Under the pieces are notes generated by a model. It was not told the origin of the DNA and searched no databases. It saw nothing but the letters and a program-made list of their open reading frames with translations. From assembly GCF_020400725.1 (NCBI RefSeq), contig NZ_JAINVG010000015.1, positions 1 to 64,000 on the forward strand: a DNA stretch of 64,000 bases. The letters run 5' to 3'. The translations under genes were made by a program, and so were the position numbers. The stretch is from Streptomyces sp. NK15101 (lineage in GTDB: Bacteria > Actinomycetota > Actinomycetes > Streptomycetales > Streptomycetaceae). Of this stretch, positions 35,251-43,820 are shown piece by piece. Position 1 is the stretch's first letter. Every line of letters begins with the position of its first letter.

Positions 35251-36563
35251 TGTACCTCGCGACCACCGGTCGCCGGGACGCGCCGCCCCGCCCCACCGGG
35301 GCCCGGCGGCGCGTCCCCGGCACCGTCCTCGTCCTCGGCACGGTCAGCCTCGTCACCGACGTCTCCTCGGAGATGGTGACCGCCGTCCTGCCGCTCTACC
35401 TGGTCCTCGGACTCGGCCTCTCCCCGCTCCAGTTCGGCCTCCTCGACGGCCTCACCACCGGCGCCACCGCGCTCGTACGGCTCCTCGGCGGCGCCGGCGC
35501 CGACCGCGGCGGCCGCCACAAACAGGTCGCCGGGCTCGGCTACGCCCTCTCCGCCTGCTCCCGGCTCGGCCTCCTCCTCGCCGGCGGGGCGACCGGCTGG
35601 ATCGCCGGCGCCCTCGCCGCCGACCGGCTCGGCAAGGGCGTCCGCACCGCCCCGCGCGACGCGCTCATCACCCTGCACAGCCCGCCCGAGGACCTCGGCC
35701 GCGCCTTCGGCACCCACCGCGCCATGGACACCACCGGCGCCCTCCTCGGACCCCTCGCCGCCTTCGCCCTGCTGTGGGCGACGGCAGAGGCCTACGAGAC
35801 GGTCTTCGCCGTCAGCTTCTGCGTCGGCGCGTTCGGCGTGCTGCTCTGGCTGCTCTTCGTCCCCGGACGGCAGCGGGGGCCCGCCCGGCAGCCGGGCGAC
35901 CGGGAGACGCGAGCGAAGGCCCCGGCGGCGCCACGCGCGCGTGGCGTACTCCTCACGGCCCCGCGCTCACCCGCGTACCGCCGGATCGTGCTCTGCGCCG
36001 CCCTCCTGGGCGCCGCCACCGTCGGCGACTCCTTCCTCTACCTGCTGCTCCAGCGGCGCCTCGACCTCGACGCCACCTGGTTCCCGTTCCTGCCGCTCGG
36101 CGCGGCCGCCGTCTATCTGCTGCTCGCCGTCCCGGCGGGCCGCCTCGCCGACCGCTTCGGACGCCGCCGGCCCCTCCTGTACGGGCACGGGGCCCTGCTC
36201 CTCGCCTACGGACTGCTCCTCGCCCCCGTGCCCGGCGCGGCGGCCCTCGTGGGCGTCCTCCTCCTGCTCGGGGTCTTCTACGCCGCCACCGACGGCGTCC
36301 TGATGGCCCTCACCGCGCCGTTCCTCGCCGAGGGACGGCAGGCCGGCGGCCTCGCGGTCGTCCAGACCGCGCAGGCGCTCGCCCGGCTGGGCGCCGCCGT
36401 CGCCTTCGGCGCCGTCTGGACGGCGAGCGGACCGGGGACGGCCCTCCTGGTGGCGCTCCTGGCCCTCGCAGGGGCCCTGGGCTGCGCCGCCCGTCTGCTG
36501 CCGTCCGGGCCGGCTCCCGAAGGGAAGCGCGCCAGGACCGTCGCCGAGGAGAGCACGCCGTGA
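35250..36563 (+). CDS. MFS transporter
   Basis: A 437-residue permease with about 12 hydrophobic segments. It has the MFS motif GAGADRGGRHKQVAGLGYA between helices 2 and 3 and GRLADRFGRRRPLLYGHGAL in the second half. It resembles the Streptomyces MFS proteins found with a TolB-like gene. The ATG at 35250 shares its A with the phosphatase stop (TGATG), so it is translationally coupled. The substrate is unknown. The 3' end carries a 26-base duplication that reaches into the next gene's start. Confidence 0.88.
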   Translation: MYLATTGRRDAPPRPTGARRRVPGTVLVLGTVSLVTDVSSEMVTAVLPLYLVLGLGLSPLQFGLLDGLTTGATALVRLLGGAGADRGGRHKQVAGLGYALSACSRLGLLLAGGATGWIAGALAADRLGKGVRTAPRDALITLHSPPEDLGRAFGTHRAMDTTGALLGPLAAFALLWATAEAYETVFAVSFCVGAFGVLLWLLFVPGRQRGPARQPGDRETRAKAPAAPRARGVLLTAPRSPAYRRIVLCAALLGAATVGDSFLYLLLQRRLDLDATWFPFLPLGAAAVYLLLAVPAGRLADRFGRRRPLLYGHGALLLAYGLLLAPVPGAAALVGVLLLLGVFYAATDGVLMALTAPFLAEGRQAGGLAVVQTAQALARLGAAVAFGAVWTASGPGTALLVALLALAGALGCAARLLPSGPAPEGKRARTVAEESTP

Positions 36564-36588
36564 CCGTCGCCGAAGGGAGCACGCCGTG
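36537..36588 (+). repeat. 26-bp tandem duplication at the MFS/TolB-like junction
   Basis: 36537-36562 and 36563-36588 are 26-base copies differing at two bases. Each ends in CACGCCGTG followed by ACC and so contains a possible start GTG overlapping a TGA. The first GTG (36560) overlaps the MFS stop and now opens a 9-codon frame (VTVAEGSTP) that stops at 36587-36589, overlapping the second GTG (36586). Confidence 0.85.
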
Positions 36589-37566
36589 ACCGTCCTCGCC
36601 TCCACGCGCGCGCGTGTGGGGATCCTCGTCCTCGCCCTCCTGCTGCTCGGCGGCGGAGCCACCGCCTACACCCTCCGCGCGGCCTCCGGGCGCGCCGCCG
36701 CCGGCGGGACCGCCGAACCGGGCTTCACCCTGGACGGCGGCACCGGAGCGCTCTACGTCCGGGACACCGCGAGCGGACGCGTCGCGCGCGTGGACCCGGC
36801 CGCGCCCGGCGGACGGGTGGCGGGCGGACCCTCCTGCGACCGCTTCCACGCGGCCGGTTCCACCGCCCTCTGCCTCCAGCGGCGGCCGGGCGTACCGGCC
36901 CGCTCGTACGTCCTCGTGCTCGACGGCCGGCTCCGCGAGGTCCGCCGCATCGCCCTGCCCGGCATCCCCAGCCGGGCCAGGGTCTCCGCCTCGGGGCGCA
37001 TGCTGGCCTGGACGATGTTCGCCACCGGCGACTCGTACGCGCGCTCGGCCTTCTCCACCCGCACCTCGATCCTCGACCTGCGCACCGGCTACCTGGTGAA
37101 GAACATCGAGCAGATCCCGCTCACCCTCGACGGCCGCCGTCACCACGCCCCCGACGTCAACTACTGGGGCGTCAGCTTCGCCGCCGACGACAACCGCTTC
37201 TACGCCACCGTCTCGACGGGCGGCCGCACCCGGCTCGTCGAGGGCGACATGCGGAACTGGTCCGCCCGGACCCTGCGGGAGAACGTCGAATGCCCCTCGC
37301 TCTCCCCGGACGGGACCCGGATCGCCTTCAAGAAGAGGGTGTCCGACGGCCCGCGCGAGCCGTGGCGGCTGTACGTGTACGAGCTGCGCACCGGGCGCGA
37401 GCACCCCGTCGCCGAGCGGCGCGGCATCGACGACCAGGCGCTGTGGACGGACACCGGCACCCTCGCGTACGGATACGGGGGAGCGGTCTGGTCGGTGCCC
37501 GCCGACGGCACGGGCGCCCCACGGCGGCTGGCCGGCGGGGCCTCGTCCCCGGCGGTGCCGCGCTGA
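36586..37566 (+). CDS. Membrane-anchored TolB/PD40-like beta-propeller protein
   Basis: A 326-residue protein with one N-terminal membrane helix (VGILVLALLLLGGGATAYTL), probably a signal anchor, followed by a repeat domain with propeller-type motifs such as NVECPSLSPDGTRIAFKKR and DQALWTDTGTLAYGYGG. This is typical of TolB-like extracellular proteins. The GTG at 36586 has AAGGGAG at seven bases and lies 22 bases after the MFS stop. With the phosphatase and MFS genes it forms one transcription unit. The function is unknown, and it may be a substrate-sensing or docking partner. Confidence 0.82.
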   Translation: MTVLASTRARVGILVLALLLLGGGATAYTLRAASGRAAAGGTAEPGFTLDGGTGALYVRDTASGRVARVDPAAPGGRVAGGPSCDRFHAAGSTALCLQRRPGVPARSYVLVLDGRLREVRRIALPGIPSRARVSASGRMLAWTMFATGDSYARSAFSTRTSILDLRTGYLVKNIEQIPLTLDGRRHHAPDVNYWGVSFAADDNRFYATVSTGGRTRLVEGDMRNWSARTLRENVECPSLSPDGTRIAFKKRVSDGPREPWRLYVYELRTGREHPVAERRGIDDQALWTDTGTLAYGYGGAVWSVPADGTGAPRRLAGGASSPAVPR

Positions 37567-37583
37567 GGCCGGGAGCGGTCGGC

Positions 37584-38876
37584 TCAGGCCTTCCGGAGGG
37601 CGCCGCGCAGCGCGAGCGCCGCCATCGGCAGCAGCAGGCACGCGGCGATCGCGTTCAGCGGCCCGTAGCCCGCCTGCGAGACGATCAGGCCCGCCGCGAG
37701 GCCGCCGACCCCGGCGGCCGTGTTCATCACGAAGTCGGAGAGCCCCTGGACGGCGGCCCGAGCGGCCTGCGGCACCGAGTCGGTGAGCAGCGCCGAACCG
37801 GACACCAGCCCCGCCGACCAGCCGAGACCGAGGACGAAGAGCCCCAGGGCGGTCCGGCCGTGGGACGGCCCCGCGGTGCCCGCTATGAGCGCCGCCGTCC
37901 CGATGAGACCGACCGCGAGCCCGATCACCGAGAGCCGGCCGAGGCGGTCGGACAGCCAGCCCATCAGCGGCGAGAAGGCGTACATCCCGGTGATGTGCCC
38001 GCTGATCACGAGCCCGATCAGCTGGATGCCCGCGCCGTGATGGGTGAGCGCCACCGGGGTCATCGACATGATCGACACCATGGCGGTGTGCGAGCCGGCG
38101 ATGGTGACCAGGGCGAGCCGTGCCCGCGGGGACTTCCGCACCGCTTCCGTCCCGGCCCGCAGGGAGCGGCCCTTCCCCGCCTCGCCCGGCTCCGCGGCCG
38201 ACAGCGCGCGGGCGGTGAGCAGCGGGTCCGGGCGCAGCAGCACGGCCACCACGGCCGCCGCGAGCACGAAGACGCCGGCGGCCCAGACGAACGGGCCGGC
38301 GGCGGCCGGGACGCCCAGGTCCGAGACGCTCTTCCCGGCGGGCGCGGCGACGTTCGGGCCGAGCACCGCGCCGATCGTGGTCGCCCACACCACCGTGGAG
38401 ATGGCCCGGGCCCTGCGGTCCGGTTCGGCGAGGTCGGCGGCGGCGAAGCGGGCCGCCAGGTTCGCCGAGGACCCGGCGCCGAAGCCGACGAGGCCGAGGA
38501 GCAGCACGGGGAAGTTCCCGAGGACCGCCCCGAGCACCACCACACCGGCGCCCAGCGCCGCCAGCAGGTAGGCGAGGACGAGTCCAGTCCGGCGCCCCCG
38601 CGAGGCCATCAGCGTGGCCAGCGGCATGGCGAGCAGCGCGGAACCGGCCACCGACGCCGTCGACGCGAGACCGGAGAGCGCCTCGGTGCCGCTGACGTCC
38701 CTCGCCAGGACGGCGGCCAGGGCGAAACCGATGGCGATGCCGAGGCCTCCCAGGATCTGGGTGGCGATCAGCGCGGCCTGAATCCGCCGACGGAGCGCCG
38801 GCAGCTCGGCGGGGGCGACGGGGGCGGATATGCCGTCGGGCACGGTGGAGTCAGGGGCACTGGGGGTGTGGGTCAC
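37584..38876 (-). CDS. MFS transporter (second)
   Basis: A 430-residue permease with about 12 membrane segments. It has the motif LMASRGRRTGLVLAYL after helix 2 and MGWLSDRLGRLSVIGLAVGL in the second half. It belongs to the group of Streptomyces MFS proteins annotated as general drug/sugar permeases, and the substrate cannot be assigned. The GTG is at 38876. It is convergent with the TolB-like gene, 17 bases apart. A 15-base dyad lies about 20 bases upstream. Confidence 0.86.
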   Translation of the reverse strand: MTHTPSAPDSTVPDGISAPVAPAELPALRRRIQAALIATQILGGLGIAIGFALAAVLARDVSGTEALSGLASTASVAGSALLAMPLATLMASRGRRTGLVLAYLLAALGAGVVVLGAVLGNFPVLLLGLVGFGAGSSANLAARFAAADLAEPDRRARAISTVVWATTIGAVLGPNVAAPAGKSVSDLGVPAAAGPFVWAAGVFVLAAAVVAVLLRPDPLLTARALSAAEPGEAGKGRSLRAGTEAVRKSPRARLALVTIAGSHTAMVSIMSMTPVALTHHGAGIQLIGLVISGHITGMYAFSPLMGWLSDRLGRLSVIGLAVGLIGTAALIAGTAGPSHGRTALGLFVLGLGWSAGLVSGSALLTDSVPQAARAAVQGLSDFVMNTAAGVGGLAAGLIVSQAGYGPLNAIAACLLLPMAALALRGALRKA

Positions 38877-38896
38877 TTACGTGAGTGTGCCAGCCG

Positions 38897-38911
38897 TCCC
38901 ATCTGATGGGA
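38897..38911. promoter_or_regulatory. Palindrome upstream of the second MFS gene
   Basis: TCCCATC-T-GATGGGA (38897-38911) is a perfect 7-1-7 dyad, 21-35 bases upstream of the GTG at 38876. It is a candidate operator for that gene; the alternative is part of the 3' region of ogt. Confidence 0.4.
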
Positions 38912-38943
38912 ACGCCCCCTCCTTCCTCCAGGGCCGGCCGTGC

Positions 38944-39522
38944 TCAGAAGAGCGGTGCCGGCAGTACCCCCTCCAGGGCCAGCAGCCGCCGCTTCGTCTC
39001 CAGACCGCCGCCGAACCCGCCCAGACCGCCGTCGCTCTCCACCACCCGGTGGCAGGGCACCACGACCGGCAGAGGATTGGCGCCCATCGCCGCTCCGACC
39101 GCCTGCGCCGCGCCCGGCTGCCCCACGCGCCGTGCCAGCTCCCCGTACCCGACGACCGTGCCGTACGGCACGCCCGTCGCCAGCTCGCGCAGCACCTGCC
39201 GGTTGAAGCCGGTCGTCAGGCTCCAGTCCAACGGCAGGTCGAGACGGTCCGGCTCGCCCGCGAAGTACCGGTCCAGTCGGCGTACCGCCTCCGCGAGCCG
39301 TCCCGAGGCGCACTCCACCGGCTCCGCGCCGAGCTGCCCCGCCAGCCGGTCGAGCATCCGCTCCCGCCGCGCCGCGTCGGCGTGGAACTCGACCCGCACG
39401 AGCCCCCGCCCGGTCGCGGCGAGGAGGAGCGGCCCGACGGCGCTCTCCACGACCGTCCACTCCACCGTGGCGTCCCGCTCCCGGCCGCCCGGCCCCGCCG
39501 CCGCCCCCGTGTCGATGTCCAT
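38944..39522 (-). CDS. ogt: Methylated-DNA--[protein]-cysteine S-methyltransferase
   Basis: A 192-residue O6-alkylguanine alkyltransferase. The helix-turn-helix and active site are conserved: VPYGTVVGYGELARRVGQP, then GANPLPVVVPCHRVV with the alkyl-acceptor cysteine in PCHR, and GGFGGGLETKRRLLALE. It repairs O6-alkylguanine by irreversible transfer to the cysteine. The ATG at 39522 is chosen because a damage-type -10 (TACGGT) lies seven bases upstream. The longer frame overlaps that promoter. Confidence 0.93.
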   Translation of the reverse strand: MDIDTGAAAGPGGRERDATVEWTVVESAVGPLLLAATGRGLVRVEFHADAARRERMLDRLAGQLGAEPVECASGRLAEAVRRLDRYFAGEPDRLDLPLDWSLTTGFNRQVLRELATGVPYGTVVGYGELARRVGQPGAAQAVGAAMGANPLPVVVPCHRVVESDGGLGGFGGGLETKRRLLALEGVLPAPLF

Positions 39523-39529
39523 GCCGCCC

Positions 39530-39552
39530 ACCGTACGACCCGCCACCGACAA
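39530..39552 (-). promoter_or_regulatory. RecA-NDp/PafBC-type promoter of ogt
   Basis: On the minus strand: TTGTCGGTGGC, six bases (GGGTCG), then TACGGT. Ten of eleven upstream-box bases match the published consensus. The start codon is seven bases beyond, implying a leaderless mRNA. The segment GGGTCGTACGGTGG is shared exactly with the uvrB promoter. Confidence 0.8.
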
Positions 39553-39856
39553 CGCGGCCCGGAGCCGTCACCGACCCCGTGGTCCGGAGTCGTTCACCGG
39601 CAACGCGACCCGGCGCCTCCCCGGCGGCACGGTCCCCGCCCGTCGGGGACAAGCCGGTCCGGAACCGCCGCCGACCACGCGGTCCGGAGCCGCCACCGAG
39701 ATCACGGACCGGTCTCGCTCCGGTCTCGCGCGTGGAAATTCCCCGGTCACATGGTCGCCGGGTCCCGGGCGCGCCATAATCTCGCCCCGGTAGTACTACC
39801 CAGCGGTACCGACTGTTTTCGGACGACGTTGCACCAGGGGTGGAGGGCACACGCTC
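39553..39856 (+). promoter_or_regulatory. Region upstream of the MHYT gene with palindrome
   Basis: No gene is supported. Near-repeats of GGTCCGGAGCCG-like sequence occupy 39557-39700. CATAAT (39775-39780) is a good -10 candidate. Just downstream, GGTAGTACTACC (39789-39800) is a perfect 12-base palindrome positioned as an operator. GGAGGG precedes the MHYT ATG by about ten bases. Confidence 0.45.
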
Positions 39857-40780
39857 ATGCAGGGCACGGTCGACGGATTCAGCTACGGGCTCGTCACGCC
39901 GGTGGCCGCCTTTCTCATGGCCTGCCTCGGCGGCGCCCTCGGCCTGAGGTGCACCACCAGATCGCTCCGGCACCACGACACCTTCAAGGCGGGCTGGCTC
40001 GCCCTCGGCGCCACCTCGATCGGCACCGGCATCTGGACGATGCACTTCATCGCCATGATGGGCTTCTCCGTCGCGCAGGCGCCCATCGACTACGACCGTC
40101 CCATCACCTTCGCCAGCCTGGGCGTCGCCGTCCTCATGGTCGGCATCGGCATCTTCATCGTCGGCTACCGCGGGGCGACCGCCCTCACCCTGGTCACCGG
40201 CGGCACCATCACCGGCCTCGGCGTCGCCACCATGCACTACCTCGGCATGGCCGGTATGCGCTTCCAGGGCAGGATCGAGTACGACACGGTCACCGTCGCC
40301 CTCTCCGTGGTCATCGCCGTCGTGGCCGCCACCGCGGCCCTCTGGGCGGCCGTCTCCGTGCATGGATTTCTGGCCAGTCTCGGCGCGAGCCTGGTGATGG
40401 GCGTCGCCGTGAGTGGTATGCACTACACCGCCATGGCCGCCGTCAGCGTCCACCTGCACGGCACCGGGGCCCGCGCCGGAACCGGCGACACCGCCACCTC
40501 GCTCCTCCTGCCCATGCTGATCGGCCCGGCGGTCTTCCTGATCCTGGCCGCCGTCGTCGTCATGTTCGACCCGCTGCTCGTGATGGGGGACCCGGACTGG
40601 CAGCGGCCCGCCGCCCGGACCCCGCACCGCCCCGGCGTGCCCGCGCCGCGCCACGTCCCGTCCTACGGCGAGCCCGCCAACTGGAGCGCCCGCCCCGCCG
40701 GCCGCCCCGCCGGCCGCGCCGCCGGCCGGGCCGCCCGGAGGGCCGTCCCGCGCGGCGGACACCGTTCCCAGGACTGGTGA
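39857..40780 (+). CDS. MHYT-domain integral membrane sensor
   Basis: A 307-residue protein with seven predicted membrane helices and the repeated MHYT motif in three places (TMHFIAM, TMHYLGM and GMHYTAM), proposed to bind copper and sense a diatomic gas or redox. In other bacteria the domain is fused to diguanylate cyclase modules; here it ends in a proline/arginine-rich cytoplasmic tail (residues ~245-307) with repeated PAGRPAGRAAGR and no output domain. It is a stand-alone sensor or signalling partner of unknown role. Confidence 0.9.
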   Translation: MQGTVDGFSYGLVTPVAAFLMACLGGALGLRCTTRSLRHHDTFKAGWLALGATSIGTGIWTMHFIAMMGFSVAQAPIDYDRPITFASLGVAVLMVGIGIFIVGYRGATALTLVTGGTITGLGVATMHYLGMAGMRFQGRIEYDTVTVALSVVIAVVAATAALWAAVSVHGFLASLGASLVMGVAVSGMHYTAMAAVSVHLHGTGARAGTGDTATSLLLPMLIGPAVFLILAAVVVMFDPLLVMGDPDWQRPAARTPHRPGVPAPRHVPSYGEPANWSARPAGRPAGRAAGRAARRAVPRGGHRSQDW

Positions 40781-40822
40781 CGGGACGCCCGGCACCCGGG
40801 CGGTGAGCCGATCACCGCCCGA

Positions 40823-40845
40823 CTGTCGGTGCCGGGTCGTACGGT
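40823..40845 (+). promoter_or_regulatory. RecA-NDp/PafBC-type promoter of uvrB
   Basis: CTGTCGGTGCC, six bases (GGGTCG), TACGGT. The ATG of uvrB lies six bases after the -10, so a leaderless transcript is expected. Confidence 0.77.
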
Positions 40846-40851
40846 GGTTGC

Positions 40852-42996
40852 ATGCGGCCCGTTTCCAAGATCGAACGTTCGGTGGCGCCCTTCGAGGTCG
40901 TCAGCGAGTACCAGCCCAGCGGCGACCAGCCGACCGCCATCGCCGACCTCGAGCGGCGCATCCGCGCGGGCGAGAAGGACGTCGTGCTCCTCGGCGCCAC
41001 CGGCACCGGCAAGTCGGCGACCACCGCCTGGATGATCGAGAAGCTCCAGCGCCCCACCCTGGTGATGGCGCCGAACAAGACGCTGGCCGCCCAGCTGGCG
41101 AACGAGTTCCGCGAGCTCCTGCCGAACAACGCCGTCGAGTACTTCGTCTCGTACTACGACTACTACCAGCCCGAGGCGTACGTCCCGCAGTCGGACACCT
41201 ACATCGAGAAGGACTCCTCGATCAACGAGGAGGTGGAGCGGCTCCGCCACTCCGCGACGAACTCCCTGCTCACCCGCCGGGACGTCGTCGTGGTCGCCTC
41301 GGTCTCCTGCATCTACGGCCTCGGCACGCCCCAGGAGTACGTGGACCGGATGGTCCCGCTCAAGGTCGGCGAGGAGATCGACCGCGACCAGCTGCTGCGC
41401 CGCTTCGTCGACATCCAGTACACCCGCAACGACCTGGCGTTCACCCGCGGCACCTTCCGGGTGCGCGGCGACACCATCGAGATCTTCCCGGTGTACGAGG
41501 AGCTCGCCGTCCGCATCGAGATGTTCGGCGACGAGATCGAGGCCCTCTCCACCCTCCACCCGCTCACCGGCGAGGTCATCAGCGAGGACCGCCAGCTGTA
41601 CGTCTTCCCCGCCAGCCACTACGTCGCCGGCCCCGAGCGCATGGAGCGGGCGATCAACGACATCGAGCGCGAGCTGGAGGGCCGCCTCGCCGAGCTGGAC
41701 AAGCAGGGCAAGCACCTGGAGTCCCAGCGCCTGCGGATGCGCACCACGTACGACATCGAGATGATGCGGCAGATCGGCTCCTGCTCCGGCATCGAGAACT
41801 ACTCGATGCACTTCGACGGCCGCGAGCCCGGCTCCGCGCCCAACACCCTCCTCGACTACTTCCCGGAGGACTTCCTCCTCGTCATCGACGAGTCGCACGT
41901 CACCGTGCCGCAGATCGGCGCGATGTACGAGGGCGACGCCTCCCGCAAGCGGACCCTGGTCGACCACGGCTTCCGGCTCCCCTCCGCCCTCGACAACCGC
42001 CCGCTGAAGTGGGAGGAGTTCCAGGAGCGGATCGGCCAGACCGTCTACCTCTCCGCGACCCCCGGCACGTACGAACTCTCGCGCGGCGACGGCTTCGTCG
42101 AGCAGATCATCCGTCCCACCGGACTCGTCGACCCCGAGGTCGTCGTCAAGCCCACCGAGGGCCAGATCGACGACCTGGTCCACGAGATCCGGCTGCGCGC
42201 CGAGCGCGACGAGCGGGTCCTCGTCACCACCCTCACCAAGAAGATGGCCGAGGACCTCACCGACTACTTCCTGGAGCTCGGCATCCAGGTGCGCTACCTC
42301 CACAGCGACGTCGACACCCTGCGCCGCATCGAGCTGCTGCGCGAGCTGCGCGCCGGCGAGTACGACGTACTCGTCGGCATCAACCTCCTCCGGGAGGGCC
42401 TCGACCTGCCCGAGGTGTCCCTGGTCGCCATCCTCGACGCCGACAAGCAGGGTTTCCTGCGCTCCGGGACCTCCCTCATCCAGACGATCGGCCGCGCCGC
42501 GCGGAACGTGTCGGGCCAGGTCCACATGTACGCGGACCGGATCACCCCGGCGATGGAACAGGCCATCGACGAGACCAACCGGCGCCGCGAGAAGCAGATC
42601 GCGTACAACACGGAGCACGGCATCGACCCGCAGCCGCTCCGCAAGAAGATCAACGACATCGTCGCGACCATCGCGCGCGAGGAGATCGACACCGAGGAAC
42701 TGCTCGGCACCGGCTACCGGCAGGCGAAGGAGGGCAAGGGCGCGAAGGCCCCCGTGCCCTCGCTCGCCGCGCACGGCCCCACGGCCAAGGGCAGGGGCAA
42801 GGGCGGCAAGGCCGGCGCCACCGTCGAGCTCGGCGACCGGCCCGCCACCGAACTGGCCGCTCTCATCGAGGAGATGACCGACCGGATGCGTGCCGCGGCG
42901 GCCGAGCTGCAGTTCGAGGTGGCGGCCCGGCTCCGCGACGAAGTGGGGGAGCTGAAGAAGGAGTTGCGCCAGATGAAGGAGGCGGGACTCGCCTGA
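40852..42996 (+). CDS. uvrB: Excinuclease ABC subunit B
   Basis: A 714-residue helicase-like damage-verification subunit of nucleotide excision repair. Walker A is GATGTGKS at residues 48-55, followed by the beta-hairpin region [20 protein letters not shown], Walker B VIDESHVT, and motif [13 protein letters not shown]-terminal UVR coiled coil ([21 protein letters not shown]) binds UvrC. A Gly/Lys-rich linker ([10 protein letters not shown]) precedes the UVR motif. It acts with UvrA and UvrC, both encoded in this window. The ATG at 40852 is fixed by the promoter spacing. Confidence 0.97.
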   Translation: MRPVSKIERSVAPFEVVSEYQPSGDQPTAIADLERRIRAGEKDVVLLGATGTGKSATTAWMIEKLQRPTLVMAPNKTLAAQLANEFRELLPNNAVEYFVSYYDYYQPEAYVPQSDTYIEKDSSINEEVERLRHSATNSLLTRRDVVVVASVSCIYGLGTPQEYVDRMVPLKVGEEIDRDQLLRRFVDIQYTRNDLAFTRGTFRVRGDTIEIFPVYEELAVRIEMFGDEIEALSTLHPLTGEVISEDRQLYVFPASHYVAGPERMERAINDIERELEGRLAELDKQGKHLESQRLRMRTTYDIEMMRQIGSCSGIENYSMHFDGREPGSAPNTLLDYFPEDFLLVIDESHVTVPQIGAMYEGDASRKRTLVDHGFRLPSALDNRPLKWEEFQERIGQTVYLSATPGTYELSRGDGFVEQIIRPTGLVDPEVVVKPTEGQIDDLVHEIRLRAERDERVLVTTLTKKMAEDLTDYFLELGIQVRYLHSDVDTLRRIELLRELRAGEYDVLVGINLLREGLDLPEVSLVAILDADKQGFLRSGTSLIQTIGRAARNVSGQVHMYADRITPAMEQAIDETNRRREKQIAYNTEHGIDPQPLRKKINDIVATIAREEIDTEELLGTGYRQAKEGKGAKAPVPSLAAHGPTAKGRGKGGKAGATVELGDRPATELAALIEEMTDRMRAAAAELQFEVAARLRDEVGELKKELRQMKEAGLA

Positions 42997-43012
42997 CCGG
43001 CGAGGGTCGGCG

Positions 43013-43053
43013 GCGGTCCGGTGTGTTGCAAGACCGACACAAAACCGGACCGC
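43013..43053 (+). terminator. Hairpin after uvrB
   Basis: GCGGTCCGGT (43013-43022) and ACCGGACCGC (43044-43053) form ten perfect pairs, with an inner GTGT/ACAC possible. It lies 17 bases past the uvrB stop and ends ten bases before the damage-type promoter of the next gene. Confidence 0.6.
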
Positions 43054-43062
43054 GCCTCCGCG

Positions 43063-43085
43063 GTGTCGGTGCCGCTGCGTAGGGT
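43063..43085 (+). promoter_or_regulatory. RecA-NDp/PafBC-like promoter before the first TerD gene
   Basis: GTGTCGGTGCC, six bases (GCTGCG), TAGGGT (43080-43085). The -10 is perfect and the upstream box resembles that of uvrB. Unlike the repair genes there is a leader of about 55 bases with an AGAGGGG site. Confidence 0.6.
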
Positions 43086-43147
43086 GCTCGACAACCGCAC
43101 GCACCGGACAGCGGGCGCGGGGAAACGCCAACGAGAGGGGCAAGCGC

Positions 43148-43726
43148 GTGTCGGTCAACATGACCAAGGGTCAGGCCATCAGCCTGGAGAAGAGGGGCGG
43201 GGGCAGCCTCAGCCAGGTGCGGATGGGGCTCGGCTGGCAGGCGGCGCCGCGCCGCGGCCTCTTCGGCTCGCGCACCCGGGAGATCGACCTGGACGCCTCG
43301 GCCGTCCTCTTCGCCGAGAAGCAGCCGGTGGACGTGGTCTTCTTCCGCCACCTGGTCAGCGACGACGGCTCGGTCAAGCACACGGGCGACAACCTCGTGG
43401 GCGGCGCCGGCCAGGGCGGCGACGACGAGGCGATCCTCGTGGACCTGGAGCGGGTGCCGGTCCACATCGACCAGATCGTCTTCACGGTGAACTCCTTCAC
43501 CGGCCAGACGTTCCAGGAGGTGCAGAACGCCTTCTGCCGGATCGTCGACGAGACGAACGGGCAGGAGCTCGCGCGCTACACCCTCGACGGCGGCGGCAAC
43601 TACACCGCGCAGATCATGGCGAAGGTGCACCGGGTCGGCTCCGGCTGGCAGATGACGGCCTTGGGCAACCCGGCCAACGGCCGCACCTTCCAGGACCTGA
43701 TGCCCGCGATCCTGCCGCACCTGTAG
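43148..43726 (+). CDS. TerD-family stress protein
   Basis: A 192-residue TerD-domain protein of the tellurium/calcium-binding family. Features are MTKGQAISLEKRGGGSLSQV, the metal-binding loop with EIDLDASAVLF, DNLVGGAGQGGDDEAILVDL (acidic Ca-binding loops), and YTLDGGGNYTAQIMAKV. TerD proteins are cytoplasmic or membrane-associated stress factors, also linked to differentiation in Streptomyces. The GTG at 43148 has AGAGGGGC upstream. It heads a run of terD, a terD fusion and terC. A DNA-damage-type promoter upstream is unusual for the family. Confidence 0.92.
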   Translation: MSVNMTKGQAISLEKRGGGSLSQVRMGLGWQAAPRRGLFGSRTREIDLDASAVLFAEKQPVDVVFFRHLVSDDGSVKHTGDNLVGGAGQGGDDEAILVDLERVPVHIDQIVFTVNSFTGQTFQEVQNAFCRIVDETNGQELARYTLDGGGNYTAQIMAKVHRVGSGWQMTALGNPANGRTFQDLMPAILPHL

Positions 43727-43820
43727 AGGGCCCGGCCCGGCACACCCACAGCTCCCGGAGGCGCGAGGCCACCGGGAGCTGTCCGCATGATCCGCACCTG
43801 GAAACACCGAGGGGACAGAG

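Noticed and set aside
40861..40880. GAACGTTC in codons 5-9 of uvrB as a LexA/SOS box.
   Set aside because: The actinobacterial SOS box needs four bases between the half-sites (CGAAC-N4-GTTCG), and this site lies inside the coding region.
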